Assembly (NCBI GenBank): GCA_040387755.1
Contig: JAZKDB010000002.1
Span: 1,364,001 to 1,428,000, forward strand
Reading direction: 5' to 3'
DNA from: Rurimicrobium sp040387755
Lineage (GTDB): Bacteria; Bacteroidota; Bacteroidia; Chitinophagales; Chitinophagaceae
Length of the DNA: 64,000 nucleotides
In this document: one piece after another, positions 8,932 to 17,992 of the stretch
Position numbering within the stretch: the first letter of the stretch is position 1
Layout: the number at the start of each line of letters is the position of its first letter
Position numbers and translations under genes: made by a program
The notes under the pieces: model-generated
Databases searched by the model: none
Seen by the model: the letters and a program-made list of their open reading frames with translations, nothing else
What the model was told of the DNA's origin: nothing

Positions 8932-10368
8932 TTATTCGCTATTGGCGTGTAAATATAGCCCATTTTCACCCAAATGATTATAGGCAAATTCAATTCTGAG
9001 CTTCAAATCATAAGCAGTGATAATATCCACACCAAATCCGATCGAATACAAAAAAGTGTTGGCCAGTGAATTATTCATCATCGGCTTATTGTTGGCAGCA
9101 TAGCCTGCATCCACAAAAATTTTTGGATAAATCCAAAAAGGCAATTCAGGCAAATACCTGAAAGGTAAATGATGAAATTGGCGTCGTAAAGCCTCGTATT
9201 TCAGACTCAACCTACCGATGGCAAAATGGTTTGCTTCGATAACATAGTACTCGTAGCCGCGTACATAATTACTCTTATATCCAAGAGCTGCTTGTAAAAA
9301 ATAAGGCTGCTGTTGTGTAAAAGTTGCTCGGCCACGTAAAACAAAGGAGCCATACCAACGATTTCTGAGTTGTGTGAACAACCCTAGCTCTACTCCTGCA
9401 AGTGCCTGATATTTCATTCCCTCCATGCCCCAGCGCGAAGCTGCAGAACCCACAATCTTCAAACCACGGCGCGGGTAATTCCAGTTATCTACACCATTGT
9501 ATTCATATCTGTATGCAAGTTCCAGATAACTTAATTGTGTACTCGAATTGCGGAAATAATCTGAATTAAGCAGCACAATTGTATCTCCTACACGATAAGT
9601 ATTGTATCCAGCTGTAACAATATGTCTGGTATGATATGCTGCACGATAATACCATGATGCGTTGGCAAAGAAATACTGATACAAAAAATCATCATTATGC
9701 CTTGTAAATAATAATTTATTGCCGGCAGTGGCAAAAGCCAACTCCTTGCTGCGCGAGTATCCGATACCCAAACCAATTCCATGTTTTTGCTGCCGGTCAA
9801 TATAAGGACGAAAATAAGTAGCACTAAGTTGCTGAGTATAGCCCAAATGACTGCTGATGCTAAGCTTATCCAAACGACCGGTAAGATTTTTATGTTGCAG
9901 GTAAAGTCCCAGATTTATCCTGCTGAGGTCGCCATTACGCTCATTCCACCATACATTGATATTTCTGTCGGCCAGTTGTACATCTGCTTGCGGGATAAGG
10001 AACCACTGTTCTTTCAGCACTACATTAATTTCTAATTGCTGATTGTCAATGGAATAACTATTTACCTTTATATCTGTAAAAATATTGAGGTTATACAATC
10101 TCTGGTAATTAAGATGCAATAATACTTCCAAAGTATCGACACAGACAATATCACCAGACTTTACACTCAATTCGCGCAAAATGACACTTGTTTTTGTTCT
10201 CCTATTTCCGCTAATATTAATAGAAGAGATTGTCTTGGTATGATTACAATTAGAGACCTCCTTAACCGGAGGAAGTGTAAGCGGAGGGGCTGAAGACGAC
10301 TGTGCGCTACAATAATTATTTGTAGCCAAAGTCCAAAACAAGAAAAAAGAGAATAAAAAAAGCCGCAT
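8932..10368 (-). CDS. Omp85/BamA-like outer-membrane protein with one POTRA domain
   Basis: About 478 residues from the ATG at 10368. A signal peptide (MRLFLFSFFLFWTLATNNYCSAQ) is followed by a single POTRA-like domain (TISSINISGNRRTKTSVIL ... LYNLNIFTDIKV), then a C-terminal half of amphipathic strands typical of a 16-strand barrel. BamA has five POTRA domains and about 800 residues, so this is a short Omp85 relative, possibly a small-substrate translocation or assembly factor. I chose this start because an upstream in-frame TTG lies inside the -7 box (10384-10391). It heads the nadK-prfB transcription unit. Confidence 0.75.
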   Translation of the reverse strand: MRLFLFSFFLFWTLATNNYCSAQSSSAPPLTLPPVKEVSNCNHTKTISSINISGNRRTKTSVILRELSVKSGDIVCVDTLEVLLHLNYQRLYNLNIFTDIKVNSYSIDNQQLEINVVLKEQWFLIPQADVQLADRNINVWWNERNGDLSRINLGLYLQHKNLTGRLDKLSISSHLGYTQQLSATYFRPYIDRQQKHGIGLGIGYSRSKELAFATAGNKLLFTRHNDDFLYQYFFANASWYYRAAYHTRHIVTAGYNTYRVGDTIVLLNSDYFRNSSTQLSYLELAYRYEYNGVDNWNYPRRGLKIVGSAASRWGMEGMKYQALAGVELGLFTQLRNRWYGSFVLRGRATFTQQQPYFLQAALGYKSNYVRGYEYYVIEANHFAIGRLSLKYEALRRQFHHLPFRYLPELPFWIYPKIFVDAGYAANNKPMMNNSLANTFLYSIGFGVDIITAYDLKLRIEFAYNHLGENGLYLHANSE

Positions 10369-10383
10369 CAAAATAAGATGCGG

Positions 10384-10391
10384 CAAAGATA
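10384..10391 (-). promoter_or_regulatory. -7 box for the BamA-like/nadK/prfB unit
   Basis: TATCTTTG on the minus strand lies 15 nt before the ATG at 10368. It contains an in-frame TTG that automated start prediction could mistake for a start codon. Confidence 0.6.
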
Positions 10392-10413
10392 GGCAATGAA
10401 TATCGAGAATGCA

Positions 10414-10920
10414 TTACCATTCATACTCCTTCTCCACACGCTTTTTGAGGCGTTGTACCAAATTGTATGTGGCTGGACAATAAGAGAGATTCTGGGTAAA
10501 AGTGTCGTTATAACTATCAAAAGGTTGTTTGTGGTGATGCGGAAATTCGGCACAATCCAATGGACGTACCTCATAAATACTGCATTTATTATCTGTACCC
10601 AAAAACTGACAGGGTATACTTGTGTTCATCCAGTCTCCTGCACAATCCTTTTCTTTGTACAGCCACTTCTTACGGAAGGCGTGTGCAGTCATACCCAGAT
10701 GAGCCGAAATGCGATGAACATCTTCTTTGGTAAAAGTTGGAGTCATTTTTTTGCAGCAATTGGCACAACTGAGGCAATCAGTCTCTTTCCACATTTTCGC
10801 ATCCTCTTCCGCCACCAATTGAGGCATCTCTTCGGGTACTATATCATCTAATTTCTTTAAGAAATCTACCAGTTCTTGCCTTTGATTATCTGTTTTGCGT
10901 TTAAATTGTTGCAGCTTCAT
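10414..10920 (-). CDS. YkgJ-family Cys-cluster (zinc/iron-chelating) protein
   Basis: 168 residues without a signal peptide. The Cys-rich core begins with DCLSCANCCK (CxxCxxCC), then CAGDW, PCQFL, NKCSIYEVRPLDCAEFP and SYCPATY. This spacing is the UPF0153/YkgJ signature, predicted to bind zinc or an iron-sulfur cluster. The molecular function of the family is not established; a redox or metal-handling role is inferred only. It sits 21 nt downstream of the nitronate monooxygenase gene on the same strand. Confidence 0.8.
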   Translation of the reverse strand: MKLQQFKRKTDNQRQELVDFLKKLDDIVPEEMPQLVAEEDAKMWKETDCLSCANCCKKMTPTFTKEDVHRISAHLGMTAHAFRKKWLYKEKDCAGDWMNTSIPCQFLGTDNKCSIYEVRPLDCAEFPHHHKQPFDSYNDTFTQNLSYCPATYNLVQRLKKRVEKEYEW

Positions 10921-10941
10921 GAAGTATAAACTATAAGGGAT

Positions 10942-11886
10942 TTATCTTGCTAAAGGATTTTTTAATAATGCGTTGAACTCCATCATTATATTGGCTACAA
11001 TTTCGCCTGCCGGAACAATATCCTTAATCAAAGCGCTCACCTGCCCGATTTCCAATTCTCCTTCTGTCATATCGCCTTCAAACATTCCTCTTTTGGCTCG
11101 GGCTCTCCCCAATAAATGTTCAAGCTCTTCGTTGCTTGCGCCATTCTTTTCGGCAGCCTGTATTTGTTGTGCAAATGAATTATTCAACAAACGTACCGGG
11201 GTTAACTTCTTAATACTCAAAAGGGTGTCACCTTCTTTTGCATTGACTACGGCTTCTTTAAATGCAAGATGCGACGAGGCTTCCGGTGTAGCAACAAACC
11301 GACTGCCTATCTGCACAGCATCAGCACCCAAAACCATGGCAGCCAACATTGTGCGGGCATCATATATGCCACCTGCTGCTATCAAAGGGATGTTCAATTG
11401 ATTACGTACTGAAGGAATCAAACACATTGTGGTTGTTTCTTCTCTGCCATTATGACCTCCAGCCTCAAAGCCTTCAGCAACAACAGCATCACATCCTGCA
11501 TCCTGACATTTCAAAGCAAACTTTGCACTGGACACTACATGCACCACTTTTATCCCTTTTTCTTTGAGAATGCCTGTCCAGGTCTTTGGATTGCCTGCCG
11601 AGGTAAAAACAATGGGCACATGCTCTTCGATAATAATGTTCATTATCTCTTCGATATTAGGATAAAGCAAAGGAACATTAACGCCAAAAGGCTTATCGGT
11701 TGCAGCTTTACATTTCTGTATATGCTCACGCAAAATATCCGGATACATACTTCCTGCGCCTATTAATCCCAAACCACCGGCATTTGATACAGCAGAGGCA
11801 AGACGCCACCCGCTGGCCCAAATCATACCAGCCTGTATAATAGGATATTCAATACCCAAAAGCTGAGTAATTCTGTTTTGATTCAT
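10942..11886 (-). CDS. Nitronate monooxygenase / FabK-like FMN flavoprotein
   Basis: 314 residues, a complete TIM-barrel flavoprotein of the 2-nitropropane dioxygenase family. The start YPIIQAGMIWASGWRLASAVSNAGGLG is characteristic. Phosphate-binding glycine loops follow (AEGFEAGGHNG, IAAGGIYDARTMLAAMVLGADAVQIGSRF). The His in GGHNG is the catalytic-base position of nitronate monooxygenases. The same fold also gives the enoyl-ACP reductase FabK, so the reaction is either oxidation of alkyl nitronates or an NAD(P)H-dependent reduction. The neighbours do not decide this. Cytoplasmic. Confidence 0.8.
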   Translation of the reverse strand: MNQNRITQLLGIEYPIIQAGMIWASGWRLASAVSNAGGLGLIGAGSMYPDILREHIQKCKAATDKPFGVNVPLLYPNIEEIMNIIIEEHVPIVFTSAGNPKTWTGILKEKGIKVVHVVSSAKFALKCQDAGCDAVVAEGFEAGGHNGREETTTMCLIPSVRNQLNIPLIAAGGIYDARTMLAAMVLGADAVQIGSRFVATPEASSHLAFKEAVVNAKEGDTLLSIKKLTPVRLLNNSFAQQIQAAEKNGASNEELEHLLGRARAKRGMFEGDMTEGELEIGQVSALIKDIVPAGEIVANIMMEFNALLKNPLAR

Positions 11887-11903
11887 TCTGATAAAATAAA
11901 TTA

Positions 11904-12695
11904 TTATTGATTCTCTACCGAAACAACACTCATCATTTTTGAGTAGTTTTTGGACATATTCACTGCATCAGTACCTTCCACTCCAATAGACGCGAGCACC
12001 GAAAATCCAGGAAAATTAGTTGAGGCAAACCATGTTTCGGCATTTGATTGCATAACAAGAGTCGGAGATTTTTCCTTTGTTACAATTGCAGCAGAAGGTA
12101 GAGATATCTGAACTTTTTGAAGAACATTATTGGCACCTTTTACCCCTGCAATATGATAAGAAATAGAGTTATTTGTGTTTCCAGATTGAGGAGAACGACC
12201 CTCTAGCTTTGCCATTATATATCCGGTTTTCCAGGTCCAAAACATCTCATACTGAGGATCCAACCAACCGGTCTGTGCACCGCTGAAATTACGGGCACTA
12301 TCTACACCTATTAAAAATTCTATGGAAACATACTCGGCTGACGGCACATTTAAAACACTGAATTCAAGAGATTCAGGTAAATTCGCTTTGACCAAATGAT
12401 AACTTTCAGGTTCAACAAAACGATTTCCGTTTTTATCTGTAAAAACAAAATTACTCAGGTAATAGTTGTAGGTACTAATTGTAAATTGATCTCCATTGGC
12501 CAAAGAATAGGATACCAATTCGCCTAATGCTAACGGCTTATTACCAACAACATTTTTGATTTTGAAATTGATGGCACCTTTTGTAACCACAGACGTGTCT
12601 ATTGGAGGAGTAATGGGTTTCGGAAGTTCCTTTTTCCTGCAGCTGATCAGGCCAGCGCACAAGATTAAAAAACAGATGAATTTAATTTTTGACAT
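11904..12695 (-). CDS. MbnP-like lipoprotein
   Basis: 263 residues with a lipoprotein signal (residues 1-20, lipobox GLISC) and a proline-rich spacer. The domain matches the MbnP family: GAINFKIKNVVGNKPL, then FTISTYNYYLSNFVF, IGVDSARNFSGAQTGWLDP, and MFWTWKTGYIMAKLEG, whose WTW.TGY motif is diagnostic. MbnP proteins occur with methanobactin-type and copper-related loci and are thought to bind copper or a Trp-derived cofactor with an MbnH peroxidase. No mbnH-like di-heme gene is next to this copy. It ends 17 nt from the monooxygenase gene. Confidence 0.75.
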   Translation of the reverse strand: MSKIKFICFLILCAGLISCRKKELPKPITPPIDTSVVTKGAINFKIKNVVGNKPLALGELVSYSLANGDQFTISTYNYYLSNFVFTDKNGNRFVEPESYHLVKANLPESLEFSVLNVPSAEYVSIEFLIGVDSARNFSGAQTGWLDPQYEMFWTWKTGYIMAKLEGRSPQSGNTNNSISYHIAGVKGANNVLQKVQISLPSAAIVTKEKSPTLVMQSNAETWFASTNFPGFSVLASIGVEGTDAVNMSKNYSKMMSVVSVENQ

Positions 12696-12778
12696 AATTA
12701 CCTTAATAAGAACCGAAATTACGAAGTATTCTGTAAAACTAGCCGAAGGTATTAACCATTTATAAAAGCTACAGGAAG

Positions 12779-12786
12779 TATCTTTG
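12779..12786 (+). promoter_or_regulatory. -7 box immediately before the ABC-F start codon
   Basis: TATCTTTG is followed by only 6 nt and then the ATG at 12793. The transcript is expected to be leaderless or to have a 1-3 nt leader. Confidence 0.6.
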
Positions 12787-12792
12787 CCGCCT

Positions 12793-14685
12793 ATGCATTA
12801 TGTCAGTGTCGAAAATTTAACCAAGTCGTTTGGTATCAAACCCCTGTTCAGCAATATCACATTCCATATTAACGAAGGAGATAAAATTGCTATCATTGCC
12901 AAAAACGGAAGTGGCAAATCCACTTTACTAAAAATACTATCAGGAGAAGATGTAGCGGATAGCGGAAAAGTATGGATTCATAAAGAAGTTACTGTAGCTC
13001 TATTTGAGCAAGACCCAAAATTCAATGAAGACCTGTCCATTCTGGACAATATTTTCCATGTAAATCACCCCATTGTAAATGCTATAAGAGATTATGAACT
13101 AGCCTTGGAAAGCCCCGAGGATGATGGCACCCTGATGTCAAATGCGCTTGAAAAAATGGATGAACTGAATGCGTGGGACTTTGATACCAAAGTGAAACAG
13201 ATATTGGGCAAGTTGAATATCCACCATTTAAATCAGCCCGTAAAAACCCTTTCGGGGGGACAAAGAAAAAGGGTTGCTCTTGCTCAAACGCTGATTGATA
13301 TTGGCTTTGAGCACAAACACATTTTGCTCATTATGGATGAACCGACCAACCATCTGGATGTAGAAATGGTAGAATGGCTGGAACATTATCTGAATCAGGA
13401 GAAAATCACCTTATTGCTTGTAACCCATGACCGTTATTTTCTGGATGCTGTATGTAATAACATTTGGGAGATTGACGGCAGTACATTAAACGCCTACTCA
13501 GGTGATTATGAAACTTATATGGAGCAAAAAGCTGCCCGGATTGATAGCGAAATGGCTACCATTGATAAAGCTAAAAACCTTTACAGAAAAGAACTGGAGT
13601 GGATGCGCAAGCAACCCAAAGCAAGGACAACCAAATCAAAAAGCAGGCAGGATAACTTCTACGATGTAGAGGCCATAGCAAAGAAAAGAATTGAAGATAA
13701 TAAGGTAAGCCTGCAAATGAAAATGAATCGTTTGGGAGGCAAAATTGCTGAATTCAAAAAAGTATATAAATCTTTTGGTGAAAAGTCTATTCTTAAAGGT
13801 TTTGGCTACACTTTTAATAAAGGAGAACGCTTAGGAATTATTGGAAAAAACGGCGCCGGAAAATCTACTTTTTTACAAATACTTCAAGGTCAGGCACAGC
13901 CAGATAGCGGAAAAGTGAATGTTGGAGAAACGATTGTATTTGGGAATTTTTCGCAACAAGGACTGGAGATTAAGGAAGATATGCGTGTTATTGAATACGT
14001 AAAAAATATCGCTGAAAATTTTCCTTTGGCAAAAGGAGGAACCATAAGCGCCGCTCAATTCTTAGAACTATTTCTTTTCAGTCCCGATCAGCAGTATACC
14101 TATCTGTCCAAACTAAGTGGAGGAGAAAAGAAACGCTTACAATTATTGGCAGTTCTGTTTCGTAATCCTAACTTTCTTATTCTGGACGAACCAACCAATG
14201 ACCTTGATTTGCCCACACTTGGTGTACTCGAACGTTTCTTGAGTGATTATGGTGGCTGTCTGCTCATCGTATCGCATGACCGTTATTTTATGGATAGATT
14301 GGTAGATCATTTGTTTGTATTTGAAGGAGAAGGAAAAATAACGGACTTCCCTGGAAATTACAGTGATTACCGCATTTGGGAAAAATCACGTGAGCGTAAT
14401 GACACTGTTATCAAGGGAACTCAGCTCTCAACCGAAACAAAGGAAGAAATACCTGTAAAGACAGAAGAAGTAAAGTCAAAAAAGAAATTGTCTTTCAAAG
14501 AACAAAAAGAACTGGAACAGATTGAAAAAGAGATGCCTGAACTGGAAAACGAAAAAGAGGAGATTGCAAAAAAAATGATTGGCAATGTCTCTTTTGAGGA
14601 ATTACAAAAGCTAAGTACGCGCGCTACAGAAATCACTCAACTGCTGGAGGAGAAAGAGATGAGATGGCTTGAATTAAGTGAATAA
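12793..14685 (+). CDS. ABC-F family ATPase (Uup/EttA-like)
   Basis: 630 residues, soluble, with two ABC domains and no membrane segment. Walker A 1 is at 37-44 (KNGSGKST), the first signature is LSGGQRKR with LLIMDEPTNHLD; Walker A 2 is GKNGAGKST with LSGGEKKR and LILDEPTNDLD. The charged linker (KELEWMRKQPKARTTKSKSRQDNF) is the P-site tRNA-interaction motif of ABC-F proteins, and a C-terminal coiled coil (about residues 560-630) resembles Uup. ABC-F proteins act on the ribosome in translation quality control or antibiotic protection. ATG 12793 was chosen because the upstream TTG lies in the -7 box. Confidence 0.9.
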   Translation: MHYVSVENLTKSFGIKPLFSNITFHINEGDKIAIIAKNGSGKSTLLKILSGEDVADSGKVWIHKEVTVALFEQDPKFNEDLSILDNIFHVNHPIVNAIRDYELALESPEDDGTLMSNALEKMDELNAWDFDTKVKQILGKLNIHHLNQPVKTLSGGQRKRVALAQTLIDIGFEHKHILLIMDEPTNHLDVEMVEWLEHYLNQEKITLLLVTHDRYFLDAVCNNIWEIDGSTLNAYSGDYETYMEQKAARIDSEMATIDKAKNLYRKELEWMRKQPKARTTKSKSRQDNFYDVEAIAKKRIEDNKVSLQMKMNRLGGKIAEFKKVYKSFGEKSILKGFGYTFNKGERLGIIGKNGAGKSTFLQILQGQAQPDSGKVNVGETIVFGNFSQQGLEIKEDMRVIEYVKNIAENFPLAKGGTISAAQFLELFLFSPDQQYTYLSKLSGGEKKRLQLLAVLFRNPNFLILDEPTNDLDLPTLGVLERFLSDYGGCLLIVSHDRYFMDRLVDHLFVFEGEGKITDFPGNYSDYRIWEKSRERNDTVIKGTQLSTETKEEIPVKTEEVKSKKKLSFKEQKELEQIEKEMPELENEKEEIAKKMIGNVSFEELQKLSTRATEITQLLEEKEMRWLELSE

Positions 14686-14772
14686 ATGAATTGAGAACAG
14701 AAACACTGAACGGTTTTGTTAATTTAGCTAAAATCGTCTATTGTCATTGTTTATTATGATGATTTAAACTCT

Positions 14773-14780
14773 TAAATTTG
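14773..14780 (+). promoter_or_regulatory. -7 box for the small lipoprotein gene
   Basis: TAAATTTG matches TAnnTTTG; the ATG follows 24 nt later at 14805. Confidence 0.5.
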
Positions 14781-14804
14781 TTAAGAGTGACTAAAAAAAA
14801 ACCT

Positions 14805-15203
14805 ATGAGAACGAAAGGATTATTAACCATCTTTTGTACGCTTTTTTTATTTCAACAATCCTGTAACCGTAAGGAAAAGGACGAAAATGCCGGCAAGGGT
14901 GGTAATGCGACATTAAATATTGTGATGAAACACCATAATGAATCCAAAAATATCCTTAATGGAAAGGTATATATCAAATATAACGCTCAGGATGCCCCAT
15001 CGGCATTTGACGATTCGGTAAATTGTGTTAGCGTTGGTGGTGTCTCTACAGGTACTTTTAACAGCCTGAAAAAAGGTAAGTATTACCTTTATGGTACCGG
15101 ATATGATACATCAGTCAGTCAGGCCGTCAAAGGCGGGCTTCCATACACAGTTAATGAGGAAGTTAACTTAAATATCACATTACCTGTTACAGAGGCTCAT
15201 TAA
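14805..15203 (+). CDS. Small hypothetical lipoprotein
   Basis: 132 residues starting MRTKGLLTIFCTLFLFQQSC, a type II signal with the lipobox Cys at residue 20. The mature part is a predicted beta-sandwich (TLNIVMKHH...KVYIKYNAQDAP...GTFNSLKKGKYYLYGTGYD...VNEEVNLNITLPV), resembling small carboxypeptidase-regulatory-like or transthyretin-like folds. No catalytic motif is seen. A longer version beginning at TTG 14778 is unlikely, as that codon lies in the -7 box. Probably a periplasm-facing lipoprotein of unknown role. Confidence 0.65.
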   Translation: MRTKGLLTIFCTLFLFQQSCNRKEKDENAGKGGNATLNIVMKHHNESKNILNGKVYIKYNAQDAPSAFDDSVNCVSVGGVSTGTFNSLKKGKYYLYGTGYDTSVSQAVKGGLPYTVNEEVNLNITLPVTEAH

Positions 15204-15280
15204 TTGCAACTTGTGTATTTCCTGTGGATTTTTTAATGCGTCAATAAACAGGAATTATCTTGCATTTTCGGTCTTTTTTA

Positions 15281-15288
15281 TAATTTTG
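15281..15288 (+). promoter_or_regulatory. -7 box for the TPR gene
   Basis: TAATTTTG fits TAnnTTTG and precedes the ATG at 15306 by 17 nt. Confidence 0.5.
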
Positions 15289-15305
15289 ATTAAAACGATA
15301 GAGCC

Positions 15306-16721
15306 ATGTATGACGACGATAATATGGATGAGGAGCGTAACCCAATAGAGGAGCTGATTGAACGTTTTGAACATATAAAAAACGGCACCGGCTCTGGTAT
15401 GCTTGACGAGGAAGATTATGAAAGAGTAGTTGAGTACTACTTTCAGAATAACAATGATACCGATGCTCTTCTGGCTTGTGATATTGGCTGTACATACTAT
15501 CCGTTTTCGAGCAGTATTCTTTTACTAAAAGCTGAGATACTGACCCAAACACAAAAATATGGTCAGGCCCTAAAAACACTGGACGAGCTTGAAAAATACG
15601 ACCAAGCTAATCTGGGAGCTGTATTACTCCGTGCTGATGTATTATTGAGTCAGGCGAAATATGAACAGGCGGCCACTTATCTTCTTCGCAGCAGCGAACA
15701 ATTTGAAGATAAAGAAAAAATTGAAATTTTACTGGAGCTTGCTGATGTGTATGATGAGTGTGAAGACTATGAAGATGTATATAAAACGCTCAAAAAAGTA
15801 TTGGCACTTGACACACGCAACGAAGAGGCTTTGCAAAAAGTTAGTTTTTGGGCAGAGTTTACTAATCAATTAGAAGACAGCGTACAATTACACCAACAAC
15901 TTACTGAAGTTGACCCTTACAGTACATTAGCCTGGTTCAATCTCGGGGCTGCATATCAGGGACTGAAACAATATGAAAAAGCTATTGATGCTTATGAGTA
16001 CTGCGTAGCCATTGACGAAAAATTCGAATTTGCTTATCGTAATCTTGCGGATGCTTTTATGAGGCTCAAAAAGTATGATAACGCATTGGAAGTGCTACAA
16101 AAACATCTGGAAATAGGTAAGCCCGAAGATGTAATTTTCGAAGCCATGGGCTATTGCTGGGAAAAGCAAAAAAATTACTCATTAGCGAGGCATTTTTACC
16201 GTCAGGCATCAAAATTAAGCCCTGAAGATGATGTGATTTTTTACAAAATCGGTGAAACTTATGCCAGAGAACATGATTGGGAAAAAGCAGTAAAATCCTA
16301 TTCTGTTGCACTCAATATTGATAAAGAAAATGCTACATATTGTTTGGCGATAGGTAATTGCCTAATGGAAATGAATTCAACAAATGAAGCTTTGCTTTGC
16401 TTTCTTAATGCAGTAAGGATAAAACCTTCAGTAAAGACAACTTGGCTGGCATTAATCCGTGGATTATTCTTTGCACAACATTATGATGAAGCATTGACCC
16501 AAATTGATGTTGCGCGTGGTAATTGTGGTGACAAAGCCGATTTTGATTATCTGCAAGCTGCTGTTTTGTTTGAAAAAGGCAAAACCAAAGAGGCTCTTAT
16601 TCAGCTAGAAAATGGTTTGACTGAAAGTGTATCCAAAGTCAAAATTTTCACTCAACTTAATCCTGATTACATCAAAAGAAGCGCAGTGTCAGAACTTATT
16701 GCCAAATACAAAAAGAAATAA
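15306..16721 (+). CDS. Tetratricopeptide-repeat protein
   Basis: 471 residues, cytoplasmic (no signal). About ten TPR units cover nearly the whole length; the clearest are AWFNLGAAYQGLKQYEKAIDAYEYCVAIDEKFEFAYRNLADAFMRLKKYDNALE and the units after it, with the W/L-G-Y-A-F-A-P pattern every 34 residues. The first 40 residues are acidic. No enzymatic domain is visible, so it is a scaffold for protein-protein contacts. Single gene with a shared terminator between it and the convergent terC. Partner unknown. Confidence 0.85.
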   Translation: MYDDDNMDEERNPIEELIERFEHIKNGTGSGMLDEEDYERVVEYYFQNNNDTDALLACDIGCTYYPFSSSILLLKAEILTQTQKYGQALKTLDELEKYDQANLGAVLLRADVLLSQAKYEQAATYLLRSSEQFEDKEKIEILLELADVYDECEDYEDVYKTLKKVLALDTRNEEALQKVSFWAEFTNQLEDSVQLHQQLTEVDPYSTLAWFNLGAAYQGLKQYEKAIDAYEYCVAIDEKFEFAYRNLADAFMRLKKYDNALEVLQKHLEIGKPEDVIFEAMGYCWEKQKNYSLARHFYRQASKLSPEDDVIFYKIGETYAREHDWEKAVKSYSVALNIDKENATYCLAIGNCLMEMNSTNEALLCFLNAVRIKPSVKTTWLALIRGLFFAQHYDEALTQIDVARGNCGDKADFDYLQAAVLFEKGKTKEALIQLENGLTESVSKVKIFTQLNPDYIKRSAVSELIAKYKKK

Positions 16722-16746
16722 AAAGCTACTCCGGTAGCTTTTTTTA
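16721..16746. terminator. Bidirectional terminator between the TPR gene and terC
   Basis: AAAAGCTAC/GTAGCTTTT stem with loop TCCG, followed by a T-run on the plus strand and preceded by an A-run that serves the minus strand. Confidence 0.8.
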
Positions 16747-17733
16747 TGCCTTTGCCTTTTCTTCAGGAAAAAGTAAAGAAGCTAGCAGTGAGAGCAATAA
16801 AACACCACCAACAATGCTTAGTGATACAGGTGATGAAATATGATAAATCGGCGCAATAATCATTTTCAATCCTATAAATGTCAAAATAACAGCCAGTCCA
16901 TACTTGAGCCTGCTGAACTTATGCATAAAATTGGCTAACAGAAAATAAAGCGACCGAAGGCCTAATATGGCAAAGATGTTAGAGGTGTATAAAATAAAAG
17001 GATCATTGGGCGCGATAGCAAAAATGGCTGGAATAGAATCGACAGCAAATAGCAAATCGGTAAATTCAATAACACTTAACACTACCAGTAATGGAGTTGC
17101 TATCTTCTTACCATTTTCAATTGTAAAAAACTTTCCGCCATTGTAATTTTCACTGACAGAAATGAAACGATGAACAATTCGCGCACCAGGGCTTTTATTG
17201 AAATCCTTATTTTCATCAGCATCCTCTTTAGCAAACCATGATTTAACCCCTGCATACACCAGAAATAAACCAAAAAAGAATAAAAGTATATTAATACGAA
17301 CAGTCTGACCCAACAAGACAGTTTCGGGTAAATAAGTAAGGTTAATGAGCCCTACACCTGTAAAAATAAAAATAGCTCTAAATACCAAGGCTCCTATTAC
17401 CCCCCAAAAAAGCACCTTATGGTGCAACTCTTCGGGAACATTAAAAAAGCCAAAAACAAGTATAAAAACAAATAAATTATCTACTGAAAGAGCTTTTTCA
17501 ATCCAATAAGCAGATTGGAATTGGGTAAATTTTTCAAAACCCATAATATGGTAAACTACCGCGCTGAACACCATTGACAAGGATATCCATACCAGAGACC
17601 AAATTGCAGCCTCCTTATTACCAACCTTATGTGTTTGCTTGTTAAAAACGCCCAAGTCAAGCAATAGCATGACTAAAACTATTATACTAAATCCGGCCAG
17701 AATACCCGGATGATTAATCATATTGTCTACCAT
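16744..17733 (-). CDS. TerC/Alx-family integral membrane protein
   Basis: About 329 residues from the ATG at 17733 (or 325 from 17721). Seven to nine membrane segments and the two acidic TerC motifs are present: ALSVDNLFVFILVF and FAVDSIPAIFAI, whose intramembrane Asp residues are linked to metal (Mn2+) export. The length equals E. coli Alx. An open frame continues upstream to 17868 but reads through the tRNA fragment (HVSGVQIPLAPL is a translated tRNA tail), so it is not the real start. Before the insertion this gene lay just downstream of tRNA-Phe. Confidence 0.85.
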   Translation of the reverse strand: MVDNMINHPGILAGFSIIVLVMLLLDLGVFNKQTHKVGNKEAAIWSLVWISLSMVFSAVVYHIMGFEKFTQFQSAYWIEKALSVDNLFVFILVFGFFNVPEELHHKVLFWGVIGALVFRAIFIFTGVGLINLTYLPETVLLGQTVRINILLFFFGLFLVYAGVKSWFAKEDADENKDFNKSPGARIVHRFISVSENYNGGKFFTIENGKKIATPLLVVLSVIEFTDLLFAVDSIPAIFAIAPNDPFILYTSNIFAILGLRSLYFLLANFMHKFSRLKYGLAVILTFIGLKMIIAPIYHISSPVSLSIVGGVLLLSLLASLLFPEEKAKA

Positions 17734-17751
17734 ATCGGCAGTAAAATTATC

Positions 17752-17791
17752 ACAATAAAAAATAGCGAAGTAGTTAAAATCTACTTCGCTA
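17752..17791 (-). terminator. Original host tRNA-Phe terminator, now separated from its tRNA
   Basis: Perfect 11-bp stem (TAGCGAAGTAG at 17763-17773, CTACTTCGCTA at 17781-17791) with a T-run on the minus strand. It directly follows the tRNA 3' fragment, so it is the terminator that served tRNA-Phe before the element was inserted. Confidence 0.75.
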
Positions 17792-17797
17792 TCTAGG

Positions 17798-17846
17798 AGT
17801 GGTGCGAGAGGGATTTGAACCCCCGACACATGGATTTTCAGTCCAT
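17798..17846. repeat. attL: 49-bp duplicate of the tRNA-Phe 3' end
   Basis: The 49 bp from AGTGGTGCGAGAGG to TTTTCAGTCCAT are identical to 62546-62594. They hold the anticodon arm's 3' side, the T arm and the acceptor 3' strand of tRNA-Phe (minus strand). Identity ends at 17847 (ATATTT here, TGCTCT at the intact tRNA). This is the host-side copy left by integration. Confidence 0.93.
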
Positions 17847-17947
17847 ATTTTTTAAAATTGATACACACTAATACAGTTGAATACCCCTTATCAGAAGGCG
17901 TTTAAGAGGTTTATTACTTTGAATTAAACGGCAAGAAACTCATTTTT

Positions 17948-17967
17948 GTTGTACCTATGTTGTACCT
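17948..17967 (+). repeat. Left subterminal repeat (probable integrase arm site)
   Basis: Two copies of GTTGTACCT at an 11-bp period. The identical 20 bp recur at 62479-62498 in the same orientation. It lies 101 nt inside attL and overlaps the spurious upstream start of the integrase frame. Confidence 0.65.
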
Positions 17968-17992
17968 TTACAGGATTAAAAATTTCCTGCAA

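Noticed and set aside
17734..17868. Upstream extension of the terC frame
   Set aside because: It translates the attL tRNA fragment and element DNA, so it exists only because of the insertion.
17957..17992. Longer integrase start
   Set aside because: The codon lies in the GTTGTACC repeat; the family start MAFVKIVLRKK at 17993 fits better.
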